From NCBI RefSeq assembly GCF_049650445.1, contig NZ_JBASAD010000035.1, positions 89,765 to 153,764 on the forward strand: a stretch of 64,000 nt of DNA. Reading direction: 5' to 3'. The stretch is from Castellaniella sp049650445. Lineage in GTDB: Bacteria; Pseudomonadota; Gammaproteobacteria; Burkholderiales; Burkholderiaceae_B. Of this stretch, positions 7,850-16,143 are shown one piece after another. The first letter of the stretch is position 1. Every line of letters begins with the position of its first letter. The notes beneath the pieces were generated by a model, which was not told the DNA's origin, made no database searches, and saw nothing but the letters and a program-made list of their open reading frames with translations. A program made the position numbers and the translations under genes.

Positions 7850-8854
7850 ATGACGACACGCATCCTCATCGTACGCACGTCCTCGCTCGGGGATCTGGTG
7901 CACATGCTGCCCGCCATCAGCGACATCGCCCGGCACGTGCCGGACGCCACGATCGACTGGCTGGCCGAGGAATCCTTCGCCGACATCCCGTCCTGGCATC
8001 CGGCCGTGCACGAAGTCATTCGCGTCGCGCACCGGCGCTGGCGCAGGCACTGGTGGGCGGCCGACACCCGCCGCGAACGCGCTGCCCTGCGCGCCACTCT
8101 GGGCGAGCGCCGCTACGACGTCGTTCTGGACATGCAGGCCCTGATGAAATCGATCTGGCTGGTCCGCCAGGCGCGCGGCGTGCGTCATGGGCTGGACTGG
8201 AAATCAGCGCGCGAACCGCTGGCCTCGCTGTTCTACGACGTGCGTCACCGGGTGGAATTCTGGCAGCCGGCCATCACCCGCCAGCGGACCCTGGCGGCGG
8301 CGGCGTTTGGCTACGCGATCGAAGGACCGCCGGATTTCGGCCTGCAGACCCTGACCGACGGGGTGGAGATCGAACCGGCGGCCCTGATCATGCCCTCGGC
8401 CAGCCGCGACGACAAGCTCTGGCCGGATGCCGATTGGCAACAGGTGTTCGATGATCTGCAGGGGCGCGGCCTGGGGCTGCGGCTGCTGGCCGGCAACGAG
8501 GCCGAACAGGCGCGTGCACGGGCGTTGATCCAGGGGCGGTCGGATGCGGTCGTCCTGCCCCGCATGGGGTTGCGGCAGGTGGCGGACCAACTGGCCCGGG
8601 CGCGCATCATGGTGGGCCTGGACAGCGGCCTGACGCATCTGAGCGCCGGCCTGGGCCGTCCGACCATCGGCATCTACAAGGCCTCGACTCCGGTGCGGAC
8701 GCCCCTGCAAGGGCCGGCCTATACCGCCAGCCTGGGCGAACGCGGGCAGGCGCCTGACGCCGGGCGCGTACAAGCCGCCATCGCCGAGGCCCTGGACGAA
8801 GCCCGCGCCGACCCGCCCCGGGCGGATGCCCCGGTCCTCGTGGGTGGGACCTGA
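7850..8854 (+). CDS. waaC: LPS heptosyltransferase I
   Basis: WaaC adds the first L-glycero-D-manno-heptose to Kdo of the LPS inner core at the cytoplasmic side of the inner membrane. The 334-residue GT9 protein starts TTRILIVRTSSLGDLVHMLP, which holds the family's N-terminal glycine/asparagine-type motif, and the ADP-heptose-binding half shows GLDSGLTHLSAGLGRPTIG. Pairing with waaA directly downstream supports WaaC over other heptosyltransferases. A consensus -10 sits six bases upstream of the ATG. Confidence 0.94.
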   Translation: MTTRILIVRTSSLGDLVHMLPAISDIARHVPDATIDWLAEESFADIPSWHPAVHEVIRVAHRRWRRHWWAADTRRERAALRATLGERRYDVVLDMQALMKSIWLVRQARGVRHGLDWKSAREPLASLFYDVRHRVEFWQPAITRQRTLAAAAFGYAIEGPPDFGLQTLTDGVEIEPAALIMPSASRDDKLWPDADWQQVFDDLQGRGLGLRLLAGNEAEQARARALIQGRSDAVVLPRMGLRQVADQLARARIMVGLDSGLTHLSAGLGRPTIGIYKASTPVRTPLQGPAYTASLGERGQAPDAGRVQAAIAEALDEARADPPRADAPVLVGGT

Positions 8855-8897
8855 GCTTGGCTGCCGCCTTGCGTGTCCGGCCTCTCGGGAGTGCATG

Positions 8898-10259
8898 ATG
8901 CGTGTCCTGTATTCCCTGCTGCTGGTCGTTCTGTCTCCCGTGCTGCTGGGCTGGATGGCCTTGCGTGCCCGCCGCGCCGGGGGCCGGTGGTCGGTGCTGG
9001 GCGCGGTGCGTTTCGGCCGCTACGGACGGACCGAGGCTGAACCCGGCGCCGTCTGGGTCCACGCGGTCAGCCTGGGTGAGACCCGGGCCGCCCATCCGCT
9101 GATCCGGGCGCTGCTGGATCGCGGCCATCGGGTGCTGCTGACGCATCTGACGGCCACCGGTCGGGCCGAGGGCGCGCGCGTCTATGCGGCGGAACTGGCC
9201 GATGGCCGGCTGCGCCAGGACTGGCTGCCCTACGATTTCCCCGGTGCGGCGCGCCGTTTCATGCGCCATCACCGTCCGGCGGTCGGGGTGCTGATCGAGC
9301 GCGAGGTCTGGCCCAACCTGGTACACGCCGCTGCGCGCGCCGGCGTGCCTCTGGTACTGGCCAGCGCCCGCATGTCTGAATCCTCGCTGCGCGGTACGCT
9401 GCGGCTGGGCGCACTGTTGCGGCCCGCCTATGGCGCGCTGACGCGCACCTATGCCCAGTCGCTGACGGACGCCTGGCGGCTGGAGCAGGCCGGTGCGCGG
9501 CAGGTCGCCGTGTCGGGCAACTTCAAGTTCGACCTGCGGCTGGATCATGAGCGAATGACACGGGGCGCAGGCTTCGCCGCCCGGCTGGGCCGCCGGGTCG
9601 TGGTGATTGCCAGTACCCGCGAAGGCGAGGACGCGCCTTTCATCGAAGCCATCCGCCGCGAGATCGGACAACGGCGCGTGCGTGGCGACGATTCCGGTCC
9701 GCCGTTGCTGTTCATTCTGGTGCCGCGACATCCGCAACGTTTCGAGGCCGCCGCCGAGTTGCTGCAGGCTGCCGGTCTGCCCTACGTGCGGCGCAGCCGT
9801 CTGCTGGAACTGGGGGACGACAGCAGCCCGGCCGTCCAGGCGTGCCATGACGCGGTCGTGATACTGGGCGATACGCTGGGCGAGATGGCCTGGTACTACG
9901 CCTGCGCTCAGGTGGCGATCGTGGGCGGCAGTTTTGCGCCGCTGGGCGGCCAGAATTTCATCGAGGCCAGTGCCCAGGGGCGGCCGGTGCTGGTGGGGCC
10001 GCACACGGAAAATTTCGAACAGGCCGTGGGCGACGCCCTGGCCGCCGGCGCCATTGCCCGGGCAGCGGATCCGGACCAGGCTGTGCGCCAGGCCGTGCGC
10101 TGGCTGGACGATCCGGCCAGCCAGCACCGCATGGGCGAGACGGCCCGCGACTGGGTCCGGCAGCATGCCGGCGCTGTGGCGCGCGTGGTGGACGGGATCG
10201 AGACGCTGCTGGCTTCGGCGCCTGGTCCCGCCATGCTGCGTTGCAAATCCTCGCGATAG
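8898..10259 (+). CDS. waaA: 3-deoxy-D-manno-octulosonic acid (Kdo) transferase
   Basis: WaaA transfers Kdo from CMP-Kdo to lipid IVA, an essential LPS step at the inner membrane. The 453-residue protein has an N-terminal membrane anchor (MRVLYSLLLVVLSPVLLG), the acceptor-side motif IEREVWPNL with the catalytic Glu, and a GT30 C-terminal domain with GGSFAPLGGQNFIEASAQG. Two adjacent ATGs are available at 8895 and 8898; GGGAG at 8887-8891 is better spaced for the second. Acidophilic insertion loops are absent. The gene ends convergent with galU. Confidence 0.95.
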   Translation: MRVLYSLLLVVLSPVLLGWMALRARRAGGRWSVLGAVRFGRYGRTEAEPGAVWVHAVSLGETRAAHPLIRALLDRGHRVLLTHLTATGRAEGARVYAAELADGRLRQDWLPYDFPGAARRFMRHHRPAVGVLIEREVWPNLVHAAARAGVPLVLASARMSESSLRGTLRLGALLRPAYGALTRTYAQSLTDAWRLEQAGARQVAVSGNFKFDLRLDHERMTRGAGFAARLGRRVVVIASTREGEDAPFIEAIRREIGQRRVRGDDSGPPLLFILVPRHPQRFEAAAELLQAAGLPYVRRSRLLELGDDSSPAVQACHDAVVILGDTLGEMAWYYACAQVAIVGGSFAPLGGQNFIEASAQGRPVLVGPHTENFEQAVGDALAAGAIARAADPDQAVRQAVRWLDDPASQHRMGETARDWVRQHAGAVARVVDGIETLLASAPGPAMLRCKSSR

Positions 10260-10271
10260 TCTGACTATCGC
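10253..10271. terminator. Hairpin at the end of waaA
   Basis: GCGATAGT (10253-10260) and ACTATCGC (10264-10271) form a perfect 8-bp stem with a 3-nt loop, overlapping the waaA stop codon. It lies between the convergent waaA and galU genes. There is no T tract, so any terminator action is weak or bidirectional. Confidence 0.35.
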
Positions 10272-10330
10272 TGCGGTTTGCGCCTTGCCTGACAAGCCCA
10301 GGCATCCGAATCAGTTAGGACGCTGGACAA

Positions 10331-11170
10331 TCAGGCCGGCGTCAGGCCGTGGTATTTCTGGCCCAATGCGATCGTCGCCTGGAAGAAGCCTTCTTTGCTG
10401 CCGCAATCGTAGCGGACCCCGTCGTAGCGGTGGGCCAGCACGCGGCGCTGCTTGAGCAAATCGGCGATGGCGTCCGTCAATTGGATTTCGCGGCCGACTC
10501 CGGCCCGGGTGCGGCGGAGGTGGTCGAAAATTTCGGGTTCCAGGATGTACCGGCCGACGACGGCCTGGTTCGAGGGGGCGTCCTGCGGTTCGGGTTTTTC
10601 CACGATGCGTTCGACCCGCGTGTTGCGCGCGTCGATGGCCGTGCCGGCAATCATCCCGTATTTGCGTGAATCGACCGGATCGATGGTCTGGATGGCGAGC
10701 ACGCTGCCATCGTGCTGATGTGCCGCGTTCACCAGTTGGCGCGTGACGGAGGTGTCGGCGTCCAGCAGGTCGTCGGCCAGCAGCACGGCGAAGGGCTCGT
10801 TGCCGACGATGGGCTCGGCGCACAGCACGGCATGACCCAGGCCCAGCGGCTGGGCCTGGCGGGTGTAGATGCAGTGGACGTGCGGTGGCAGTATGGTGCG
10901 GACCGTGTCCAGCAGGGCCTGCTTGCCCTTGGCTTCCAGCTCGGCTTCGAGCTCGGGCATGCGGTCGAAGTGGTCCTCGATGGCCCGCTTGTGGCGGCCC
11001 GTGACGAAGATCAGTTCCGTGATGCCCGCAGCCAGGGCTTCTTCGACGGCGTACTGGATCAGGGGCTTGTCGATGACCGGCAGCATTTCCTTGGGCATGG
11101 CCTTGGTGGCCGGCAGGAAACGGGTGCCCAGGCCTGCAACAGGGAAGACGGCTTTGCGGATCGGTTTCAT
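10331..11170 (-). CDS. galU: UTP-glucose-1-phosphate uridylyltransferase
   Basis: GalU makes UDP-glucose for LPS core and other glycans. The 279-residue length is usual. The nucleotidyltransferase motif FPVAGLGTRFLPATKAMPKE is at residues 9-28, with the sugar-phosphate site around VEKPEPQDAPSN and the C-terminal DCGSKEGFFQ. The start at 11170 gives the family N-terminus MKPIRKAVFP and overlaps the stop codon of the small upstream ORF in a TGATG junction, so translation is probably coupled to it. Confidence 0.96.
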   Translation of the reverse strand: MKPIRKAVFPVAGLGTRFLPATKAMPKEMLPVIDKPLIQYAVEEALAAGITELIFVTGRHKRAIEDHFDRMPELEAELEAKGKQALLDTVRTILPPHVHCIYTRQAQPLGLGHAVLCAEPIVGNEPFAVLLADDLLDADTSVTRQLVNAAHQHDGSVLAIQTIDPVDSRKYGMIAGTAIDARNTRVERIVEKPEPQDAPSNQAVVGRYILEPEIFDHLRRTRAGVGREIQLTDAIADLLKQRRVLAHRYDGVRYDCGSKEGFFQATIALGQKYHGLTPA

Positions 11171-11343
11171 CAGGGGGTGGCGGCGGGAGGGATGGGCGCG
11201 CCCAGCGTCAGCATCTGCTGGTTGCGTTGCGACAGCGGCCGGGGCGTGCGCCCCTGCTCGGACGGCGGCGGGCCGAAGAAGCCCTGGCCGTAGGCCAGCA
11301 GCGCCAGATTGGCGATGACCGCGAGAATCAGCAGGAAACGCAT
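11170..11343 (-). CDS. 57-residue membrane or exported protein coupled to galU
   Basis: A 57-codon frame begins MRFLLILAVIANLALLAYGQ, a clear single hydrophobic segment, and continues into a Pro/Gln-rich tail ending TLGAPIPPAATP. Its TGA overlaps the galU ATG by one base. The frame fills the space before galU exactly, and the hydrophobic start looks like a membrane anchor or uncleaved signal. I recognise no family. The tight coupling suggests a real small protein in the galU operon, or a coding leader that sets galU translation. Confidence 0.6.
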   Translation of the reverse strand: MRFLLILAVIANLALLAYGQGFFGPPPSEQGRTPRPLSQRNQQMLTLGAPIPPAATP

Positions 11344-11411
11344 GCGTCAGCCTGGATGGAGAAAGGGATGCCTGCCAGTATATCAGCGGGGTTCGGGCAT
11401 CCCGACGGAAC

Positions 11412-12062
11412 TCAGGCCGCTCGCAGCGCAGCCCAGGCCTGCGCGAAGGCCTGCGCGTCCTCCCGGACGGCCTGTGCGCTTTTGCCGGGCTTGTACAGCG
11501 ACGAGCCGATCCCGAATCCCGTGGCACCCGCCTGGGTCCAGGCGGCCATCGTGCCGGTGGCGATGCCCCCCACGGGGAATAGGTCGCTGCCCCGGGGCAG
11601 CACGGCCAGCAGGGCCTTGACCACGGCAGGCGAGGCCAGTTCGGCGGGGAACAGCTTCAGGCCGTGCGCGCCATGCGCCAGCGCGCTGAAGGCTTCGGTC
11701 GGCGTCAGGATGCCGGGCAGGCTGATCATGCCGAGCCTGACGGTCTCGTCGATCACGGCCGGATCGGCATTGGGCGAGATGATCAGTTGTCCGCCTGCGG
11801 CGTGCACATCGCGGACCTGTGCCGGGGTCAGCACGGTGCCTGCGCCCACCAGCACATCGGGAAAGGCGGTGCGCAGGGCCGCGATGCTGGCCAGCGGATC
11901 GGGAGAGTTCAAGGGCACTTCCCACAGCAGGAAGCCGGCGTCGTGCAGCGCCTGGCCGATGGCAACGGCCTCGGCCGGCTGGAGACCGCGCAGAATGGCG
12001 ATCAGCGGCAGGCGGGGCTTGAGTTCGGCATAGCGTTGATGCAGCGGGTGCGGGGCGTTCAT
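11412..12062 (-). CDS. dgoA: 2-dehydro-3-deoxy-6-phosphogalactonate aldolase
   Basis: DgoA splits KDPGal into pyruvate and glyceraldehyde-3-phosphate in the De Ley-Doudoroff galactonate route. The 216-residue class I aldolase has LIAILRGLQP, the catalytic Glu in WEVPLNSPD, GAGTVLTP, and the Schiff-base lysine in HGLKLFPAE. The pattern fits the KDPGal branch more than Eda (KDPG). The start overlaps the dgoK stop in ATGA, so the two are one operon. No galactonate dehydratase (dgoD) or transporter is in the window. Confidence 0.9.
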   Translation of the reverse strand: MNAPHPLHQRYAELKPRLPLIAILRGLQPAEAVAIGQALHDAGFLLWEVPLNSPDPLASIAALRTAFPDVLVGAGTVLTPAQVRDVHAAGGQLIISPNADPAVIDETVRLGMISLPGILTPTEAFSALAHGAHGLKLFPAELASPAVVKALLAVLPRGSDLFPVGGIATGTMAAWTQAGATGFGIGSSLYKPGKSAQAVREDAQAFAQAWAALRAA

Positions 12063-13027
12063 GCGGCAGTCTCCGTCAAATGTGTCTGGATGGCCAGGTG
12101 GCCGGCCCAGGTGGCCTCGTCGCCGAAGACGACCGTATCGCAGGACAATTGCGCCAGGGCCAGGCGGTAGCGCAGGGCCAGCGCGTCGTTGCCGATCAGT
12201 GCGACCGTGTCCCCGGCAGCGGGTTGCATGTCGCGCAGTTCCTGGCCGATCAGCAGGCCCGAGAGGAAACTGGACGATTGTGCGGGGTGCAGGGTGTCGA
12301 ACAGACTGAGGGTGCGGACGCCGAACAGCAGGTGGCCGAGCGCCTCGTCCCGCAGGCCGCGTTGCACGCCCTGCAAGAAAGCGGTCTCGTCCAGCGGCGC
12401 CTGGACGTCCGTGGTCCGGCCCAGGATGGAATGTCGGGTGAGCAGGGCGAACAGTTCGCCCGTCATGAAGGTCCTGAAGCGGGTGACGGCACCGTCCTGC
12501 ATCTGCACCCATTTGCTGTGCGTGCCAGGCAGTACCAGCAGGCCGTCGCGCCGCTGCATGAGCCGCAGCGTGCCGAAGACCTGGATCTCCTCGCCGCGCA
12601 TCACGTCGGGTACACCGGCGACAGCGTCCACGCCGTCGGGCGGCACCACGCTCATGCCGGGCACGATGGCCATGGGTACGCCGTTCATGGCGGGCAGCCA
12701 CGCGAGGCTGCGGCACAAGGCATCGAAGCTGGCGGGGCAAGGGCAGTAGGGGGCCTCTTGCCAGCCCTGGCGGCTGCCGACCATGCCCGAGAGCAGGCAC
12801 AGCGTGGGCGCCTGTTCCAGCCAGTCGCCGAAATGCTGTTCGAAGGCCGCAGCGAAACCGTCCGGCGCCACCTGCAGGATGCCGTGCGGCAACGCGCGTC
12901 GCGCCGCGATCCGGCCTTGCGCGTCAATCAGTACGCCGCGCAGCGAGGTGGTGCCCCAGTCGATGGCGAGCAGGCGGGGGCGGGCGTCTTGCGGGCCGCG
13001 CGAGGGCGGCGTCAGGGTGTCGGTCAC
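12059..13027 (-). CDS. dgoK: 2-dehydro-3-deoxygalactonokinase
   Basis: DgoK phosphorylates 2-dehydro-3-deoxygalactonate, producing the substrate of the aldolase encoded next. The 322-residue protein has the sugar-kinase/actin-fold phosphate loop in LLAIDWGTTSLRGVL (residues 19-33), then LSGMVGSRQGW and VLPGTHSKWV, the substrate and ATP motifs of the family. Translation is coupled to dgoA by a 4-bp overlap. It starts 33 bp after the RidA-family gene on the same strand. Confidence 0.92.
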   Translation of the reverse strand: MTDTLTPPSRGPQDARPRLLAIDWGTTSLRGVLIDAQGRIAARRALPHGILQVAPDGFAAAFEQHFGDWLEQAPTLCLLSGMVGSRQGWQEAPYCPCPASFDALCRSLAWLPAMNGVPMAIVPGMSVVPPDGVDAVAGVPDVMRGEEIQVFGTLRLMQRRDGLLVLPGTHSKWVQMQDGAVTRFRTFMTGELFALLTRHSILGRTTDVQAPLDETAFLQGVQRGLRDEALGHLLFGVRTLSLFDTLHPAQSSSFLSGLLIGQELRDMQPAAGDTVALIGNDALALRYRLALAQLSCDTVVFGDEATWAGHLAIQTHLTETAA

Positions 13028-13060
13028 AGGCGGGTCTGCGCGTCAGCGTGAGTAAGAGCC

Positions 13061-13447
13061 TTACAGCGGCTTGTAGGCCGTGACGTCGATCTCGACCTTG
13101 GCGTCGATCATCAGGCGCGATTCCACCGTGGAGCGGGCGGGGCGGTGATCGCCGAAGCATTCCATGTAGACGCGATTGAAACTGCCGAAGTCGCGCGCAT
13201 CATCGAGCCAGACATTGACCTTGGCGACGTCCTGCAGAGTGCAGCCCGCCAGCGCCAGCGCGGCTTCCAGGCGCTGGAACACCTGACGGGTCTGGGCTTC
13301 GATGCCGCCGGTCACGACCTGACCCTGGTCGTCGGTGGGTACGGTGCCCGACACGAAGACGAAATCACCCGCGCGCACGGCGGGCGAGAGCGGGCGTGAC
13401 TGGCGGTCGGATGCGATGGGGGACTGACCTAGGGTAATTACCGGCAT
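13061..13447 (-). CDS. RidA family (YjgF/YER057c) reactive intermediate deaminase
   Basis: RidA proteins hydrolyse the enamine/imine intermediates released by PLP-dependent dehydratases. The 128-residue protein carries FVFVSGTVP, VWLDDARDFGSFN and the substrate-carboxylate-binding Arg in HRPARSTVES, so an active deaminase is plausible. It is divergent from the D-peptide operon, whose DSD-like enzyme would release exactly this kind of intermediate; they share the AT-rich promoter region at 13448-13596. It may also be cotranscribed with dgoK and dgoA downstream. Confidence 0.88.
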   Translation of the reverse strand: MPVITLGQSPIASDRQSRPLSPAVRAGDFVFVSGTVPTDDQGQVVTGGIEAQTRQVFQRLEAALALAGCTLQDVAKVNVWLDDARDFGSFNRVYMECFGDHRPARSTVESRLMIDAKVEIDVTAYKPL

Positions 13448-13463
13448 GACATCATCTCCTGAA

Positions 13464-13478
13464 TGTAAGAATATTACA
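13464..13478. promoter_or_regulatory. Candidate RpiR/HexR-like operator
   Basis: TGTAAGAATATTACA is a perfect inverted repeat TGTAA-N5-TTACA in the divergent RidA/SBP promoter region. It has the same form as operators of RpiR-family regulators such as HexR, and an RpiR gene lies in the downstream operon. A related half-site with AT-rich flank, TGTAATTTATTTTCC, is at 13537-13551. Confidence 0.45.
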
Positions 13479-13529
13479 TAAACAAAGCACGAAAAACACT
13501 TTTTTAAATGATAAAACGGTTTTTTGTGG

Positions 13530-13557
13530 TTGTGGATGTAATTTATTTTCCTAAATT
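13530..13557 (+). promoter_or_regulatory. Candidate promoter of the D-peptide operon
   Basis: TTGTGG (13530-13535) and TAAATT (13552-13557) are separated by 16 bp, a fair sigma-70 match in an AT-rich stretch that contrasts with its surroundings. The spacer holds the half-site TGTAATTTATTTTCC. The ATG of the binding-protein gene follows about 40 bp downstream. Confidence 0.35.
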
Positions 13558-13596
13558 ATTTTCCTGAACCATCTGACCCGATCAAAGGCGAAGCCC

Positions 13597-15171
13597 ATGA
13601 ACGCACACCCCTTGTTTCCGCAAATGACGCGTCGTCGTCTGCTGGTCTCCGCCCTGCTGGTGGCCGGCTGTATGAGCCTGCCCCTGGAATCCGTGTACGC
13701 GCAAGCGAGTGTCCGGGGCGGTTCGGCCAACCTCGCCATGATCGGCGAGTTGCAGAGCATGGACCCGATGACCACACCGACCGACCTGGTGGGTACGGTG
13801 ATGCAGCACGTCTACGAACCGCTCTATACCTTTGATGGTCAATGGAACATCCAGCCCATGCTGGCCGACACCATGCCTGCGATCTCGGCTGATGGCAAGA
13901 CCTACACCATCGCGCTGCGCCAGGGCGTGAAGTTCCACAACGGCAAGGACATGAGCGCCGACGATGTGGTGGCCTCGCTGAAGCGCTGGATGGCGGTGTC
14001 CGCGCGCGGCAAGGCCGTGGGGCAGGTCGTGACCAGCATCGCCGCTCAGGGGCCGCTGACGGTGGAGATCCAGCTCAAGACCATCTACGCGCCGCTGCTG
14101 GCGCATCTGGCCATGCCCAGCGGCATGGCCGGCATCATGCCCAAGGAAGCGATCGCCACGCCGCTCACGGACATCGTCGGCACCGGACCCTACAAGCTCA
14201 AAGAGCGCAAGCCGGACCAGTACACGGTGTTTGTGCGTTTCGACGAGTACGCGGCGCGCAGCGAGCCCGCCAGCGGGTACGCCGGCAAGCGCGAGGCGCT
14301 GCTCGATGAACTTCGCTTTGTGCCGGTGCCCAATGCGACGACGCGCCTGGAAGGCGCGCTCGCCGGCCAGTTCCATTACGCCGACCTGTTGCAGGTCGAA
14401 TCGATGGGCCGTCTGGAAAAGGCCGGTCCCGCCGTAGTGCCGATCCTGACGCAGAACTTCGGTTTCCCCTACATCGTGTTCAACACCAAGGAAGGCGTGC
14501 TGGCCAGCCAGCCGATGCGTCAGGCCGTGCAGACCGCGATGGGCGAAGCCGAGATGCTGATGGCCGGTTTCGGCGATCCGCGCTTCTTTACCGCCGAACC
14601 CAATTTCTTCCCCAAGGACACCCCCTTCTATTCCGACGCGGGCGCTGCGCTCTACAACCAGAAGAACCCGAAACTGTCCAAGGAACAGGCCGGCAAGGCA
14701 GGCTACAAGGACGAGCCCGTCCGGATCATGGTCAGCCGCCAGTACGAGTTCCACTACAACATGGCGCTGGTGATGGCCGAGCACCTCAAGCGCGCCGGCT
14801 TCAAGACCGATCTGATGGTGGTGGACTGGGCGACGTTGGTGCAGCGCCGCAACGATCCCAAGCTGTGGGACATCTACGTGACGCACTCGGGCCTGTTCCC
14901 CGAGCCCATGCTGTCGCCGCCGCAATTGGGCGAAGGCGCGCCCGGCTGGTGGGAAACCGACACCAAGAAGGCGGTGCTGGCCGCCTTCAACAGCGAACCG
15001 GACGTGGCCAAGCGCGGTCCGCTGTGGGGCCCCGTACAAGAGCTGGTCTATCAAGAGGTGCCGTTCGTGGAGGTGGGCCGCTTCAATGGCCTGTCGGCGC
15101 GCTCGGCCAAGCTGCAGGGCTATACGCCGGCCACCTGGCCGTTCTTCTGGAACACTTCGCTCGCCCAATAG
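13597..15171 (+). CDS. ABC transporter substrate-binding protein, family 5 (peptide type)
   Basis: The 524-residue protein belongs to the DppA/OppA family that captures peptides or related compounds outside the inner membrane. The N-terminus has arginines before a hydrophobic stretch (TRRRLLVSALLVAGC), which could serve as a Tat-like signal or a lipoprotein signal with lipobox VAGC at Cys25. The mature part has the family pattern, including TYTIALRQGVKFHNGKDMSADD. It is the first gene of an eight-gene operon with permeases, ATPases, a D-amino acid enzyme, regulator and D-aminoacylase. The ligand is probably a D-amino-acid-containing peptide or N-acyl-D-amino acid, inferred from these partners. 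Confidence 0.9.
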   Translation: MNAHPLFPQMTRRRLLVSALLVAGCMSLPLESVYAQASVRGGSANLAMIGELQSMDPMTTPTDLVGTVMQHVYEPLYTFDGQWNIQPMLADTMPAISADGKTYTIALRQGVKFHNGKDMSADDVVASLKRWMAVSARGKAVGQVVTSIAAQGPLTVEIQLKTIYAPLLAHLAMPSGMAGIMPKEAIATPLTDIVGTGPYKLKERKPDQYTVFVRFDEYAARSEPASGYAGKREALLDELRFVPVPNATTRLEGALAGQFHYADLLQVESMGRLEKAGPAVVPILTQNFGFPYIVFNTKEGVLASQPMRQAVQTAMGEAEMLMAGFGDPRFFTAEPNFFPKDTPFYSDAGAALYNQKNPKLSKEQAGKAGYKDEPVRIMVSRQYEFHYNMALVMAEHLKRAGFKTDLMVVDWATLVQRRNDPKLWDIYVTHSGLFPEPMLSPPQLGEGAPGWWETDTKKAVLAAFNSEPDVAKRGPLWGPVQELVYQEVPFVEVGRFNGLSARSAKLQGYTPATWPFFWNTSLAQ

Positions 15172-15189
15172 GCGGGCCGGATCGCCCCG

Positions 15190-16143
15190 ATGCTGAGTTT
15201 TCTGATCAGGCGCCTGTGCGGCGCGGTGCTGGTGCTGGCCATCGTCGCCGTGCTGGTCTTCCTGCTGACACGCCTGGCCTCGGGCGATCCGGTGGCGCTG
15301 CTGCTGGGCGACCAGGCCACGGCCGCCGACATCGCGGCTGCGCGTGTGCAGTATGGGCTGGACCAGCCGCTCTTCACGCAGTTCGTGCTGTGGATCGGCC
15401 AGGTGCTGCGCGGCAATCTGGGGCAGTCGATTTTCCTGCAGATGCCGGTTTTGCATGCGCTGGCCGAGCGGGCCGAGCCGACTGCGTTTCTCGCCCTGTT
15501 CTCGGTGGCGATCGCGGCCGGCATCGGCGTGCCCTGCGGCATGGCGGCCGCCGTCTGGCGCGGCAGCCGGGGCGATCAGATCGTCAGCACCGTGGCCATG
15601 CTGGGCGCCAGCATTCCCAGTTTCTGGTTCGGTCTGATCCTGATACAGGTCTTTGCCGTGCACCTGGGCTGGTTCCCGGCCTCGGGCTATGGCGAGCCGG
15701 GGGCGTCGATGAGCGACCGCGTCCTGCACCTGCTGCTGCCGTCCATCGTGCTGGGCGTGCTCAATTCGGCCTTGGTGATCCGTTTCACGCGCGCCTCGGT
15801 GCTCGACATCCTGGGCGAGGATTATGTCCGCACCGCGCGCGCCAAGGGACTGGCCGAACGCGTGGTGCTCATCAAGCACGTGCTGCGCAATGCGCTGGTG
15901 CCCATCGTCACTGTGCTGGGGCTGACTCTGGCGCTGATGATCGGCGGCACCGTGGTGACCGAGACCGTGTTCAATCTGCCCGGCGTGGGCAATCTGGTGG
16001 TGCGTGCGGTGCTGCGCCGCGACTACCCCGTGATCCAGGGCACTTTGCTGGTGATCGCCGCGATCTATGTGTTCATCAACCTGGCGATTGACCTGCTCTA
16101 TACCGTGGTCGATCCCCGCATCCGTCTGGGGGGCTCGTCATGA
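15190..16143 (+). CDS. Peptide ABC transporter permease (DppB type)
   Basis: The 317-residue inner-membrane protein starts MLSFLIRRLCGAVLVLAIVAVLVF and has about six membrane helices. The EAA-loop that contacts the ATPases is seen at DYVRTARAKGLAERVV, followed by LRNALVPIVTVLG. These are typical of DppB/OppB permeases. It lies 18 bp after the binding-protein gene, and its stop overlaps the next permease gene by 4 bp. Confidence 0.94.
   Translation: MLSFLIRRLCGAVLVLAIVAVLVFLLTRLASGDPVALLLGDQATAADIAAARVQYGLDQPLFTQFVLWIGQVLRGNLGQSIFLQMPVLHALAERAEPTAFLALFSVAIAAGIGVPCGMAAAVWRGSRGDQIVSTVAMLGASIPSFWFGLILIQVFAVHLGWFPASGYGEPGASMSDRVLHLLLPSIVLGVLNSALVIRFTRASVLDILGEDYVRTARAKGLAERVVLIKHVLRNALVPIVTVLGLTLALMIGGTVVTETVFNLPGVGNLVVRAVLRRDYPVIQGTLLVIAAIYVFINLAIDLLYTVVDPRIRLGGSS

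Noticed and set aside
13582..15879. A 765-codon reverse frame opposite the substrate-binding protein and permease genes
   Set aside because: It spans two well-supported genes on the other strand and their junction, and its composition (His, Gln, Arg, Gly) is that of an antisense shadow.
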